In this document: positions 36,458-49,046 of the stretch, piece by piece | Numbering within the stretch: position 1 is the first letter of the stretch | How the letters are laid out: the number at the start of each line of letters is the position of its first letter | From: Phorcus lineatus | Lineage: Eukaryota > Mollusca > Gastropoda > Trochida > Trochidae | Length of the DNA stretch: 64,000 nt | Assembly (NCBI GenBank): GCA_921293015.1 | Contig: OV121084.1 | Coordinates: 48,457,864 to 48,521,863, forward strand | Direction of reading: 5' to 3' | Made by a program: the position numbers and the translations under genes | The notes under the pieces: model-generated | Told to the model about the DNA's origin: nothing | Database searches by the model: none | Seen by the model: the letters and a program-made list of their open reading frames with translations, nothing else

Positions 36458-37207
36458 TTAAGATTTTGTTAGGGAGTACAAATTGCAATTCAACATTCGT
36501 AAGTAAGGATCGTTGTTCGGTGTGATAATCATTCAAGAAAATAATACCAATGAAAATTATGACCAATTTTAAGTTTTCAGATTAAGATCGAGCAAGGAAT
36601 TTATGTGAATTGCTATTGGTTACACATATATTCTCATCTGTTTGACCATCAATAATCAAATCAATACTTAAGGAACAACAATTAATGAATTTTGTTTAAA
36701 TATGGTTCAAAAGTTTGATTGAAAAATCTTAAATTACCAGCCCTTTTAAACTAAATTTTAATAGCCAAATTAATAAAAGTCCATAACATACTTGGAGATA
36801 CTGGAGAAATTCTATAACATATCAAAATTGCTCTGAGACCCTCAACTTAAACTACTCAGAGCATATTACTTTAGTTATCTGTAAGGGTCATCAGTATATA
36901 AATATATACAGCACATTAAGAACGACACCATTTAGATTATTTTTACTATACTTGTAAGTAATGAGGCGGCTCACAAGGGATATGTTTGTTATGGACTTGC
37001 AGGGTATCTTGATATGTTTGGTTTCTGATTATCACAGAAAGTAAATGGTAGAGACGGATTATGTGCTTTTGAACAACAGAACATAAATTTGCTGCTCATT
37101 TCCAGGTTTATTGTTGACTTACCTGTACATCAGAGACCATTGGTGTTCTCAGCGTGTGGTAGTGTAGGTTTGGGTAGGACAAAATCGACTGGGGTACATA
37201 TAATGAC

Positions 37208-37309
37208 CTGGGTCTAGATTCTCAAAGCTCTCTTAATGTTACGATAGTGATAAGTCCCTTTCATTAATATTGGCCATGAGTTTCTTAGCACTAAGAGAAC
37301 TAGGCCCTG
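37208..37309. mobile_element. Short hairpin MITE, family 4, copy 1
   Basis: Imperfect inverted ends: CTGGGTCTAGATTCTCAAAG with CTCTCTTAATG on the left, TTCTTAGCACTAAGAGAACT with AGGCCC on the right. Resembles the copy at 53274-53378 in layout, length (~100 bp) and the CTTAGCACTAAG core. No ORF. Confidence 0.55.
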
Positions 37310-37409
37310 TATCAGAATCGTATACCCAGTGATCATAAGAGTACTGAGCTAAGGAATCTCATGTTATGTCAGTCTGTTATGTTTGATAAATCTGAACATG
37401 GTCTACAAA

Positions 37410-38075
37410 GCATCGTTACTAGCATCAACGTCAAGCATCAATAAACCTCTGAATCAGCTTCACCAAACATCATTGTCAAACATCTCCCTCCAATATCACC
37501 CACCAGCATCACCATCCAGCACCAATGAATATCCCTGCAAACAATACCTGCTAGTAACAATGCCTAGCATTCCCGTACAGCATCACCCTTAGGCATCACC
37601 ATCCAGTGCCAATGTCAACCATTCCATTCCAGCATCACCCTGAAGCATCACCATCCAGCGCCAATGTCCAGCATTCTGTTCCAGCATCACCCCAAAGCAT
37701 CACCATCAAGCGCCAATGTCCAGCATTCTGTTCCAGCATCACCCCAAAGCATCACCATCAAGCGCCAATGTCAACATTCCATTCCAGCATTACCCTTAAG
37801 CATCACCATCCACCACGAATGTCCAGCATTCCATTCCAGCATCATCCTGAAGCATCACCCTTAAACATCACCCTCCATTATCCATCCAGCATCACCTTCC
37901 AGCACCTATGTCCAGCATCGCTTGTTAGTATCAGTGCCCAGCATCAATCTGCAGCATCAATGTCTAGCAATACCCTCCATCAGTATTCTTTAGCATCAAC
38001 TTCCATCATCACTCTCCACAAGCATCCTTAAGTTCCACAATGAAGCATATCCAGCATCAACCTCCAGCATTTCTT
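37410..38075 (+). repeat. 52-bp minisatellite with CAGCATCAC subrepeats
   Basis: The clearest units have CCAATGTCCAGCATTC at 37661, 37713 and 37765, exactly 52 bp apart, each followed by TTCCAGCATCACCC and AAGCATCACCATC. Flanking sequence on both sides is a looser array of AGCATCA/CCAGCATC words. Because 52 is not a multiple of three, successive units are read in different phases, giving His/Pro/Ser-rich frames of up to 141 codons (37606-38031). These are artefacts of the repeat lacking stops. Strong strand asymmetry: the plus strand is C-rich and almost G-poor. Confidence 0.92.
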
Positions 38076-38968
38076 TACAATGACTTTCAAGGTTGTCTGT
38101 AAAAATCTGTGTCCAATCCCATTTAAAGATTCTCATTCTCAGTATTTGCTAGATTACCAGGTATATGATTTTTATTTTGTAAAAGTAACTGCACAGACAT
38201 ATGATGTTCATACCTTTCACAAAGTTTGTTGAACTTATCCATTAAGTAGGTTTTTCAATCTTTTTAATTAACACACACCTAAATCTTGTTAATACTCTTC
38301 CACCACATTCTTTCTTGTACTGCGGCTTCAATACAGCTCAAATATCATATCCAAATCATCTTGATAAACATACATAAGCATGCATGAACAATATTGCTGA
38401 TGAATGCGTCTCGCAGCGTACAACATTGTGACAGGTAGACTTTAAGTATCCAGGTATGTGTAATTAGTGGCCACAGGTACGTAAATGTGTACATTGTATC
38501 ATGTAACAGGTTAAAATCTCACCCAAGGCTGAGCATTAAGTACCAATATCACTTCCACTTTAGCCGGTTTTAGCAGCAAGCCAAGAACAATATTATCTTA
38601 AGGATTATCATGGTATCATAATATTATCCTTCATGCATTATAAGCATAATGTCTAGAATCATGACTATACAAATGAAACAACGATTTTATTTACAATTAC
38701 CATGTATAATAGGTCATGTACAAAACCATATTTGTGGTTTATAAGGATGAATTAAGTTAGTTTAGATGTAACACTGGTAAAATATATACTTTAAAGGCAC
38801 AGATAGTTCAATTACATTAGTATATTGTTTAATAGTAAAGAAGCATTAATGATGAGTTTAAGCCTACAGAATGTTCACATTTGCTTTGAATCACAAGTAC
38901 AATTGAAACATTGTTATTATGTATATCCTTATTAGTTTACATTTTCCCACAAAAATCTATTGCATATT

Positions 38969-39305
38969 ATTATACTTTATAATTAAAACACTATTTTATT
39001 GTACAGAAGAAGCAATTACAATCAGATTTACTTATACTTTATAATTAAAACATTATTTTATTGTGCAGAAGAAGCAATTACAATCAGATTTACTTATACT
39101 TTATAATTGAAACATTATTTTATTGTACAGAAGAAGCAATTACAATCAGATTTACTTATACTTTATAATTGAAACACTATTTTATTGTACAGAAGAAGCA
39201 ATTACAATCAGATTTACTTATACTTTATAATTGAAACACTATTTTATTGTGCAGAAGAAGCAATTACAATCAGATTTACTTATACTTTATAATTGAAACA
39301 TTATT
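38969..39305 (+). repeat. 62-bp tandem array, five full units plus partial
   Basis: TATACTTTATAATT occurs at 38971, 39033, 39095, 39157, 39219 and 39281, each exactly 62 bp apart. Units differ only at a few sites (AAAACA/GAAACA, CACTATT/CATTATT, GTACAG/GTGCAG), so identity is very high. Edges share ACATTTTCCCAC (38940) and ACATTTTACCAC (39314), suggesting that the ancestral unit was embedded in a longer duplicated segment. Confidence 0.95.
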
Positions 39306-39309
39306 AGAA

Positions 39310-40850
39310 TTAACATTTTACCACAAACATCTATATTTGAAACACATGTAAATGGTAAGGAAGAAGCTTCTTTCAACCCAAAAACAGATTCACATATACT
39401 TAAAATGACAAATAGTTAAACATATATATATTTATATATATAAGCAAATTACAAAAACAAACATGGTTTTGAGTAGTTTGGCCTTCGTTGTTACGAGTGG
39501 GGAAAGTGCTCAACATTTGGTAAATTGAGCTAAGTAAAAATGAATTGTGTAAAATCAGTTTTTACAAGGTAGTGGAGTATTTATTTTTGTATGTATAGTT
39601 CACACAAACAGTTATATTTACCATAAAGCATATTCTTGAATCTCCGCCAAAATCAATCCTTTCAAGTGGAAAGTGTTTTGATTTATGATTTATGCCTGCG
39701 GTGATAATTATTTCAGTATTAGGCATTAAGTTTTCGTTGTGGTTGATAGCCTTTGAATGAGAAATATATACAAATGATCTTGCATTATTAAACAAGTTAG
39801 TGAAGCTTTGAAAAGTATATATTTCTTGTCATTACTCGTAGCATGATTTGAAAGGATTTTGCGTAGAAGGGAATTGAGTGCACATGTGGTCTTTAGGAAT
39901 GGCAAGTGAGAGAGATTTATTATTACATGAGAAGGATTGGGCAGTTTCACTTAGGGATATTTGTATTGTTATGTATAGTGAAGTAAACCTTGGTTTCAAT
40001 GGAATATGGTGTTAAGCAAGGTATTTGACTGGTTTAGGAGATCTATTCATAAAACCATAGGATTGTGAAAAGATATGAAGGTGTTATTGGAACATGTTGT
40101 TGTGATATTCAATTAAAGTCACTTTAATGATATGGTTGAAATTACACTTAAAAATGGTAAAAGTCAATAGTTTTCGACTAATGGACACCATTTTAACATT
40201 AGTGATTCCAACAACTCCAGGGGTTTCTCTTAAAGATAGGTGAATACAAACATTGTTAAGAATGAAATTCAGTCCCTTTAATCAATGGCCAAAGATAACA
40301 TGATTTGACTAGTGATAGAGGTTGCTGTAAGCAAGAAGATATGATTGGACAAGCAAAAGGAAGAAAAGAGATTCTTGCACAAGAGAAATACAATGAACTA
40401 CCAATTTAAAGAAGGAATGCACATCTTTTGTATGTACATGAACTCAGCTTTCTTAACCATCTTTGCAGCATAATAGTTGAAGGCCAATGCATGTGTATGA
40501 TATTTACGGCACCTAAAGTAATACTAAGAAATTTTCAAGGAAGAGAAGAAGGTCTTGAGGAAGCAAGATCTGCACATTGAGAAGATAAATCTTTCCTTAA
40601 CTTAAAGAAGTTAGAAAAACAGAATAAACCTTCCAAAAAATTTAGAGAGAACTAGTATTCTTGAAGAAAATTGTTAAATACCAGAAGAGAATGGAGCGTT
40701 GGGTATCAATACTATGTGAATTTGTTTTTGATTTTAAGAACTGTTTATAAATGTATCTGCTGAGGAAGAAAGTCTGATATTAAAGACTCTACACTTAAGA
40801 GATTGCCAAAATAAAAGGGAGTAAGTATTGTGTTTGCTTATCAAACATCA
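39310..40850. other. AT-rich stretch, no gene seen
   Basis: Overlapping minus frames of 77 and 74 codons (39562-39950) have no family resemblance. An (AT)-rich tract lies at 39420-39445. Purine-rich text at 40320-40700 has no recognisable content. Confidence 0.4.
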
Positions 40851-40859
40851 GTATGAAAC

Positions 40860-41110
40860 AGGGACGTTTTTCAGTTGGTAGCCTGTCAGCTCTTCATCCA
40901 AAAGGCCTGGGTTCGATTCCAGGCAGTTTCATATCAAAAGATGGGAGATATTACTTCCTTGCTTGGCTCTCTATTTAAGCTATAGAGTATAACTGAACTG
41001 GTTCTACACTGTGGCAGGCAGGTGCCAAGAGCACAATACTACTTTCCAAAATTACATTGTAAATGGGACATTAAAGAGTTGTTATTATTATTTAAAAGAA
41101 AAAAAAAACT
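40860..41110 (+). mobile_element. tRNA-derived SINE (tRNA-Lys-like head)
   Basis: The head has TTCAGTTGGTAGC (D-arm/A-box, about 40870) and CCTGGGTTCGATTCCAGGC (T-arm with a pairing 5-bp stem; B-box GGTTCGATTCC at 40910-40920). AGCTCTTCATCC replaces the anticodon arm but no proper stem forms. The body runs to ATTAAAGAGTTGTTATTATT followed by an A-rich run (about 41090-41110), a typical SINE 3' end. A 66-codon frame over it (41011-41211) is incidental. Distinct from the SINE at 34898. Confidence 0.75.
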
Positions 41111-41814
41111 TAAGAGGAAGAGGTGCGTCATCAAAACATAGAGTTCGTCGCCGGAGGGGCAGAATTTTGTTTCCTTTCCAAACTACAACTTTGCTAGGCA
41201 GGACATTCTGATTTTGCTGTCCTTATCTATTTGAGGATGTGTATTGGTTACCTAAGGACATTGACAAGTCTCAGGAGTTATTAGGACAGATATCAACATT
41301 AATCTCAAGATGGTTAGCTTGATGAAAAAGAAGGAAAATATCTATCAATGTTTTTGAACTATCTGCATGTCACATTTTGATATAGAGACTACATCATCAC
41401 TTACAAGATGGTAAGCTTGGCTGACATGTAAAAGCTTAATCAACGGAGCTTATTTGCTGTTACTGAACTTCCCAAAACAATGAGATAAGACTATGGTAAG
41501 CCGCTGTGAAATAGAAAAAATGTTAAAAGGTTGAATGATAAAAGGTTTTGGATAACACATAAATTAGTTTGTAAAAACGATAAGGGCTACGTTAACAATA
41601 CATGGTAGATATGGTAAAGATAGATTTCAGGAAAAGATTTGAATGTTATAGATAATAATATACATGTAGTTGTAAGAATTAAGGATGATCGCAGTTTGTC
41701 AATTAACACATGCCAAATACGCTAAAGGTGAGTTTCAATAAAATAATTGTAAGTTGTAGATAAAGATAAACAGGAGTTTGTGAGAAGGATAAGCTCTGTA
41801 TGTAACACCTGTGT

Positions 41815-42115
41815 CACTGTGGGGGCCGTATCAACTGCCAAATATTGTTATTTAAGTGTTTAGAATACTCACCTTAGGGTGACTTGGGACAAATGTAAAC
41901 AGTGATACAGTCCTTGCGAAGTATGTTTGCTCCTTGAGGAGTGATTGATGCTATTGTTTATGATTCCTACTGAAGATTTGTTAATATCTGTCCAAAATTT
42001 ATCGGACATCCTGTCGGTTTAAACCCCCTACCTACCGTGGTTTGTCAATAATGGAATTTATGTACTCGGTCCACTCATTTCATGATGAGAGCCCTTGCGG
42101 TTAAGGTGTATTTAC
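41815..42115. other. GC-richer island, candidate regulatory element
   Basis: CTGTGGGGGCCGTATCAACTG (near 41817), CCTGTCGGTTTAAACCCCCT (42010) and CTACCGTGGTTTGTC (42032) stand out against AT-rich flanks. No frame stays open and no transposon ends are visible. Weak candidate only. Confidence 0.2.
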
Positions 42116-42574
42116 AAAATATTGTTCATTGAGATAATCTGACTCATATTGTTCTTGTAAACATAAAAAGAGTTAAGAGGATTAGCTATTAAGAAATTAA
42201 TTAAGTTTTATCAGTTGGAATGTAATGCTAATTGAAATTGAAATATTTTTTTAATGATATGTCTGTTTTTTTTAAAAACAGATCTTAAACTTTATATGTA
42301 TTATTATTATTTTTATGTATGTTTCTGATGTATGCAAAGTATACAATAGCTACAAGATTGTAAAAGAATTTGATAAATAACATTTGATTTCATTTTTGTA
42401 TCTTGAACCAATGTTACTCAAAGATACGTTTACTTTAATATCAACACTTTTTGTTTATGTATATACAAAAAATATGTTCAGGGATGACGAACACATATAC
42501 AGAAACATATCAGAAAACCCAAAATAAATATTTAACATCGATTGACTTGTTATTGTTCAGTTTAAATATTTTCC

Positions 42575-42725
42575 TTCATTCTTTGCAAATGGTCCATCAC
42601 CTGGGTCAACAAGCAGACATGATTTCTCCCGCAGGGTGTGACAATTCCTGGTTTTCACAGGGACAGCTTAACATGACGCTTCTTTTACCTGGTCACAAGC
42701 TTGTCCGGTAATTGCCGGGAATATA
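42575..42725. other. Small GC-richer island
   Basis: TTTCTCCCGCAGGGTGTGAC (near 42622) and TTGTCCGGTAATTGCCGGGA (near 42702, containing CCGGTAATTGCCGG, an imperfect palindrome). It overlaps the end of an 86-codon frame (42451-42711) of no recognisable identity. TTTCTCCCGCAG looks like a splice acceptor, but the short open stretch that follows has no known similarity. Confidence 0.2.
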
Positions 42726-42989
42726 ATGTTAAATACTGGGGATATCTTAATGACAGTCTGTTGAACTTTACACCACAAGGAGAATTATGACAACCATGAT
42801 GCTGCTGATCCAAAGATGCCGGTTTTTAGAATAAGATTAGGTCTATTTAATATTTTGTCAAAAATAATGCAATACAGGTATGTTTTTAAATATTTTTTCT
42901 TGTTCTGATTGTTAAAGTCTAGACTTGCTAAATGCGGATCTAGACTGTATTTAAGGCTCCAATTTTGAGTCATGGAGCAGGACTAGATA

Positions 42990-43741
42990 CTGTAAAATCA
43001 TTTATTTTCGCGGGGTGTTATTTTCGCGGAAACATAAAAAATGACTGATTCGCGGGGTTTAATTTTCGCGCATATCGACTAAGCAATAGCAAAAATTTGG
43101 TGAGCAAAACTACATGCACTCTGCAGCAAAGATTACACTGAAACTAGTAGTAATTAACTTATAAAAACAATATTTATTCAAAAAGTCAATGATAAAATTT
43201 TTATTTATTTATTGTCATTAAACGTCTTCAAGTTTTGAAGTGGTAACGATACCTGTCGCCAAGTTTTCCCGGAAGTAAACATTCGGAACGGTTTAGTTTG
43301 ATCTTTAACTCCAAACAAGAGTGTTTGAATGATGTGACTTCTCGAGATCTCGTTCAAAGAAATATCATACTGAACCGAAAATATACGCACCGAATCGAAG
43401 CTCAAGCGTACCGCAATCAAAACATTAGGACACGCATATGGGCGTTCAAGAGTGGATTCCGCCAGGCCGGATTATTGTGATGACTGTGTTTGCACAACAA
43501 ACAACGTGCATATCGGCTTACGATGTACACATTTGTGAGAGCTCTAATTAGTGACTCGTCATTAATAAACGAACCAAACATTCCTGTGAGTAATAAAATA
43601 TGTCAATCAAATTATTTGTCTGTTATTGGTTTTCTTCACGTTCATAACCATAATATTTCGCGATGTTTTATTATTCGCGCATTTTTGCTTTGCGCGAAAA
43701 GCGCGAAAATTAAACCCCCGCGAAATATTATGATTTTACAG
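42990..43741. mobile_element. 752-bp TA-flanked non-autonomous DNA transposon, copy 1
   Basis: Ends begin CTGTAAAATCATTTATTTTC and end in a reverse complement of CTGTAAAATCATAATATTTC, each followed inward by CGCGGGG and TTTTCGCG. They are flanked by TA (42988-42989, 43742-43743). Terminal inverted repeats of about 40 bp plus a TA duplication fit the Tc1/mariner/pogo superfamily. The CpG-rich interior carries a 71-codon minus-strand frame (43205-43420). The second copy at 60797-61546 is roughly 95 percent identical by eye, so the family moved recently. No transposase is encoded. Confidence 0.85.
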
Positions 43742-43744
43742 TAT

Positions 43745-45666
43745 GGTCAAGTTGTAGTAACTGGTTAGCAAGCCTTACTGGGTTTTTTCCAATGAACTAA
43801 GTGTCAATACATTACAGCGAAAATCAAATATTAAGAAGGGTTGAATTTCAAACCACAGGCCCTGTTGCTGATAAACTAAAGACTTATGTGTTTCTTATTT
43901 TTGTTTTGCCTAGCCATCATTGATTAATGAAAATGAAAAGCCTCTTAAAAGATTTAATTGTCTTTATTGATATAAATATTATCAAGTCAATATTTGGTGA
44001 TCAAGAAAAATGTAGGAGTCTTTTTTTTTCTGATAGTCCTTGGGAGGTACAATAGAGCTCTTTCTTTTGCACTTTTCTACATATTGCAAACATAAATCAG
44101 GATATGGATTGTTTTCAATATTCTTTTTGTGAAAAGATATTTTGTTATAGATCAAGTTATGTGTGTAATTAATGTTACCATAACAGTATTGTACGGGAAG
44201 ATTTCCGAATTGGTATTCTGATAAACAGATTGTGTTTGATGTTGAATCATCCTATGTCTTTAACCCCCTAAAGAGGGAAATCAGTACTTGAAAATATTAT
44301 TTTGAACTTCATTAATCCATTCGAGGTGGTTAAAATGAAGCAATCGTACTTGAGTTACTGCAGATTTAGCGTCCAATCTACTTGAAATTGGACTGTTTTA
44401 TATACGAGGGATTACACGTTGAGGAAAAGTGATCTGTTTATATCTTACAGGGATTTTGGTTGACACTTAAAGAACAAAGAGTTTCTTTCATACTTCAATT
44501 TGTAAACAGCGTGTGAATTTTGAGAATATTGGTTATCGAATTTGGAAATGTTTTCAATCTCTTGTTGATTCAATAGAGGATTATCTTTGATTGATCTAGC
44601 CTTTGAACGCCTTTATTACAAAGGTGTCTCTGAGAGGTAGTGGTGAGTTGTTAGTATGTTGATAATGTCTGAAGGAAGGCTGTTAGTTCTTGAATAAGAC
44701 TGACTAGTTAAATATATGAGCTTAATATACTGCATTTATAATGGAGGGAGAAGTATGTAGTTCTTTGATTTAGTTTATAATAAAAGTACTTGAAAGTTGA
44801 TTAACATATATGCTTGATTATATTAATGTTTTCATGTATTTAATATGTTTTTTGATCAAGCTATAGTCGTTTAATGGCAATGATTCTGTTTATATGACGT
44901 CACAAAAAGGGCGTGTGACCAGTCATGCATTCACTGGTTTGTGGCCAGTTAGATCCAAGCAGATCATTACCAAACTGAACATATTTGAGTAGCGACCTTT
45001 GATGCACTATACAATATTGTAATCAGACATTCATATATTCCACAGAAAAAAGTGAAATATGTTTATTGTTATGTAAACTTTAACAAAAGATGGAGGCAAC
45101 CACTGTGAAACAATTGAGCAACATCTAAGCATAAGCATGGTCTTGTAGAGTAGACGGAACCTTTTACAAGACTCCTTAAAGGGATCTTTACAATAAATGA
45201 AAAAATGTAACAAAAAGAATGAAAAGATGACAGAGTATAAAAGTAGATGACTCTTCGGCATGAATTGTGCAAATGTAAGCATTGTTTATTATTTTGATAT
45301 TTTGGTTATTATGTAAGGACTTGCATCAACTTTCTTAGCGCTAGAATGCATGCATTCGTATGCAACATTTGAGTATGATAACCATAGTTCTAAGAGAAAA
45401 AAAAAGAAGTTATAGTTCTTTAAGTGCATTTTTGACTTGAAGGGAGGAGCATGTAATATATTGGTTGTTAAACAATTTGAATTTCCTAATTTGAGTATAA
45501 AATGGTATAAAATATATATAAAATTGAGAAATGGTCTTTAAACTATTATAGACAATTTTTACTTTATAAGGTTATGTAATTCTTCAAAAAAGGTTTTATT
45601 AGAATCATGCTAACATAGGTCCATGCAGGCTCTCCTCCAGTATAAAGCAATACATAAGTATCTGCT
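43745..45666. other. AT-rich stretch, no gene seen; one perfect CRE
   Basis: Minus frames of 83 and 67 codons overlap at 45031-45282 without a recognisable product. A perfect cAMP-response palindrome TGACGTCA lies at 44895-44902 inside a slightly GC-richer patch (44890-44960); one match of this length can occur by chance. Confidence 0.4.
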
Positions 45667-46092
45667 TTGGTTAGACATATCATAGTGGCAAGGTATGCTG
45701 TTTATGTACAGTTAATTCTCGTGACATATCAACCAGAGAAATACCAAATACAGATACACAGGAATCATATTTTTAGTTCTCCTGCAAGTAGGGATAATGT
45801 ACATGGACAAGATTTGAGTAAAAGGTTGATATGTCAGAATATATTCTTCGAATTATCATGTCGTGTCTCTTATAGATGTGAATCTAAACAGAGGCAGATC
45901 CAGGAAATATCAAAGATTGATCTTCTATTCAAAAGGGGGAAGCTTGGGGAGTGGTTGGATGATCTCTCCGCCATGATTTTGATCCACCACCTGAAGAAAT
46001 CAGCATCTAATGGGTTAAAATCTTTAGTTTTGCAACTTAATGGTAATTTAGTGATGCATTTGTTTGGTCTCTTCTGCATCTTTTGTCCCTGA
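45667..46092 (+). other. 141-codon open frame, unidentified
   Basis: Longest non-repetitive frame in the window, starting ATG at 45667 and ending TGA. I recognise no domain. The second half (residues about 70-100) is charged (KQRQIQEISKIDLLFKRG) and reads like translated dispersed-repeat sequence rather than a conserved protein. A 90-codon minus frame (45870-46142) overlaps it. Could be an exon, a relic or chance; I lean to non-coding. Confidence 0.15.
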
Positions 46093-46225
46093 CACACCTT
46101 TACCCGGTACTCTAGTTGGGTGTATTGTATTTGAGGGGTCATTAGTTACACTGGGTAAGTATAGTCCACGTGTCTCAAGGTCAGTCCATATGGTCAGTCT
46201 GCACTGGCTGACCGCCAGACAGATG

Positions 46226-46450
46226 GACAAACACACTGACCAGATGGTTTTGGGTAACTAGATTTATTGAAGGTCACTTTAACAACCTGTGGCTCAATGG
46301 GAATATGTTTTCTTTGGGATCAGTTTGTATTGGTTTTAGATGGATTGTTTTAGAAGAAACAGACCAAATTTTGATGGTGTTTAATTAAACAGACCAGATG
46401 GTTGGATGCTTCTAGATTTATGAGATCCTTTACTTTAACAACCTAGCCCT
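46226..46450. repeat. Diverged ~65-bp direct repeat pair
   Basis: GACCAGATGGTTTTGGGTAAC..TAGATTTAT..CTTTAACAACCT at about 46228-46289 is echoed by GACCAGATGGTTGGATGC..TAGATTTAT..CTTTAACAACCT at about 46389-46446. A third fragment, AACAGACCAAATTTTGATGG, lies at about 46358. Confidence 0.6.
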
Positions 46451-46454
46451 GGCA

Positions 46455-47549
46455 AATGAAGTTTTCCCCTGAATGTCAGATAGTCTAGTGATTGTCTTTA
46501 TGCTTATGATAAGGACTCTTTCTTTGGCATAGAAACAATTCCTAAGGGGACATCAGATCACGTTGTGAATTTGAAATAAAATACATTTTATCACTAGTAC
46601 ATATGTGATAGATTACGCACCATTTTTGGCTTCTGCATATATGAAAGGCCATATAGCTTGATATTTTGGCATATGGGGAAAATGCAAGTTAAATGATATA
46701 CTTTAATTTTATATAGATATGGTACTTTGGAATGTACATCAGCCAAATCAGATTTCATAAAAATGTTAAAATTTTAATCAATTTTTATATCAGAAGAGTG
46801 TTGAATTACATGTGATCAGTCATTGTTTATAGTTTAAGATAGTGTTTCTAGCCCAAAAAACTCAAACAAAGTTTCCTCATTAAAGAATACATTTAGTTCA
46901 AAACTATAGAAAAATGATTTCAACTGTTCACATATTCATCATGATTTTCTATTTTATTGACAAAAAGGGTAACGATATGATGTATTTGTTAAGAATTCTC
47001 TTTGGATCAAGTTTCCAAACATAAAAATTTGTATCTGTAAATGTCATGGCTACATCAAAACAATATTCAGGTATATTCATAAGTGGGAATAACTCATTTC
47101 TTATCATGAACTTTATGATTTCTACTTATTCTATGGTGGTCTTGATCTTACTAATAAATCTCATGTGTCCCTTTAAACTCTTTGTTTGAAATTAGTACAA
47201 TATTGCAAAGGTTTTTATTGGTTAAGACATCATAGAAAAGACAAGGCTCTCAAACTATTAAACATATGGTATGATTTATAATTTTGTCTGAGGATTTATT
47301 AAGATGATATATCGAAATAAGATTGCACTTAAGAGTCAGGTCAGTTAGTCTGTTTGAATCGACGTATGACTATTGTGAATATTATTTGTGTTAAGGAGTC
47401 ACATTTATTATTCAGTGAATAGCATAGTTCTGCTTGGACTGTAGCAAAATAACATTTGGAAGAGCACATTAAGATTCTTTCTACAATTCTTAAGAACTTT
47501 CCCATTTTATACACTCATAACAAGACATAAGTACTAAGATTGCTTTTAA
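46455..47549. other. AT-rich stretch, no gene seen
   Basis: No open frame, tRNA-like boxes or repeats recognised. Confidence 0.45.
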
Positions 47550-47870
47550 AGGCATTTTAACTTTATGGTTGATTTTCTCAAATTTACATGATTATGTAAA
47601 ATCAATGCAAACATTTCATCTTCACATGGTTAAGCATCTCATTACTCAACACAACATTATATAAGGTGTCACATATCAAGCAAAAAGTTCATAAGGCCAT
47701 TTTAGTGTGAATGCTTTTAAATCATTTGAGTTAAGAAAAAGGATTTGGGTTGCTTAACCAAACTGAATTAATAGAACACTTCCTTTCATTGAATTAACAG
47801 ATTGCCTTGCAATTTGTAACCTTGTTATCTTGTCTTTATTTGTTAAAGAAATATGGAACAGCGTCTTGAA
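47550..47870. mobile_element. TTAA MITE family 1, copy D (diverged)
   Basis: TTAA at 47546-47549 precedes AGGCATTTTAAC. Internal landmarks in order with copies A and E: GGTTAAGCATCTCATTACTC (about 47629), ATATCAAGCAAAAAGTTC, GGCCATTTTAGTGTGAATGC, and a GGATTTGGGTTGC block. The right terminus with CTGCCCCT is not recognisable. Confidence 0.55.
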
Positions 47871-48697
47871 TAAGTTTTTCAAAATATTGTTAAACACTTG
47901 AATGAAAATTTATTCCCTCTATGGAGCTTGATCCATTTTTCCTTTAAAAACAACCTTAACCTTTCACTTTGATTCCTGACATTTTGCATTAACTATCAAT
48001 AACTTTGGCGCTATATGAAACCAAACAAAGGATTTTGGAGATCTGTAAACTTGAGCTTACCATGGCTATCAACTGACATTGATAACACTTTTACCAGGTA
48101 AGTGTAATGTTTGTGCAGTCAGTGTAGTATATATTTATTGCTTATATTCACCTGCCAGCCATCTATTGTTACAGGTATTTCCGTTAAGATTAAAATCTAG
48201 CATGCATATCTTTTGTTAGTGTTTAGGTGATGTTTTATTGTAGCATTTAATACAGAAAGCTATTTCATGTTTGTGAATAATTTAGTTTTTTAAGACAAAA
48301 CAAAGAAATGAGGATTGCATACAATGAATGATAAGGTTTGTTATTTCATTGAAATCAAATTTTCGGTTCTCTGATTTGTGATGAACTTAATGAAACAAAA
48401 TTTCACTTAATTGAAAATTGAAATGATTATGAAGCAGAGCTACAGAAACCACTTTGTGTTCTTCATGATTTTATTTTGGCATTAATCTGTGTCAAAATAT
48501 CATGATATTCATTAAAAACATCTCGCATATTCATTCAAAAGCTGTGGTCAGACTGGGTTGAGAGGAACCTTACTGATTGAAGTAGTTTTTATTATGGTTA
48601 AGTCAGTATAAAGAAACCTTTATTCCTGGGAACACAGTTCTTTGGTATTAAATCACATTGACAATTTCTATTGATAACAAGCATGTCAATATTTTAA

Positions 48698-49014
48698 AGG
48701 GGTAATAGCTTGTTTTTTTAAAAAAAAAATTCTTCAAATTTTCCCTTATTAACATTAATTTATGCCAAATGTATTGTCTTCAGAGAGTCAAACAAGTCAT
48801 TACTCAATCGGCTCCTTCTTACTCAAAGAAAAAATTGCTAATTAAGCAAAATCTGCTGGCAGACATTTTTGAGTAAACACCATTTAATCATTTGAGGTAG
48901 GGAAGTGGATTTGCATAGCTAACATGACTTTTCATATTATCTTGCAATTGGTAACATTTATTTAATTTTTTGTGACATCACTTTATCATCTTAAAAAAAT
49001 TTGCTACTGCCCCT
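48698..49014. mobile_element. TTAA MITE family 1, copy E
   Basis: 317 bp, TTAA at both borders (48694-48697, 49015-49018). Left end AGGGGTAATAGC, right end GCTACTGCCCCT. The interior matches copies A and C (TTCAAATTTTCCCTTATT; ATCTGCTGGCAGACATTTTTG; GGTAGGGAAGTGG). The best-preserved ends after copy A. Confidence 0.75.
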
Positions 49015-49046
49015 TTAAGAAGATGTGATTTTGTGTCCTGAATGTT

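Noticed and set aside
37606-38031. 141-codon His/Ser/Pro-rich open frame
   Set aside because: It is the 52-bp minisatellite read without stops; repeated peptides shift phase with each unit and there is no start context or domain.
40860-40935. Functional tRNA-Lys gene
   Set aside because: A- and B-boxes are good but the anticodon and acceptor stems do not pair, and a SINE body and A-rich tail follow.
42451-42711. 86-codon frame as an exon
   Set aside because: The acceptor-like CCCGCAG lies inside the frame, and neither half resembles a protein family.
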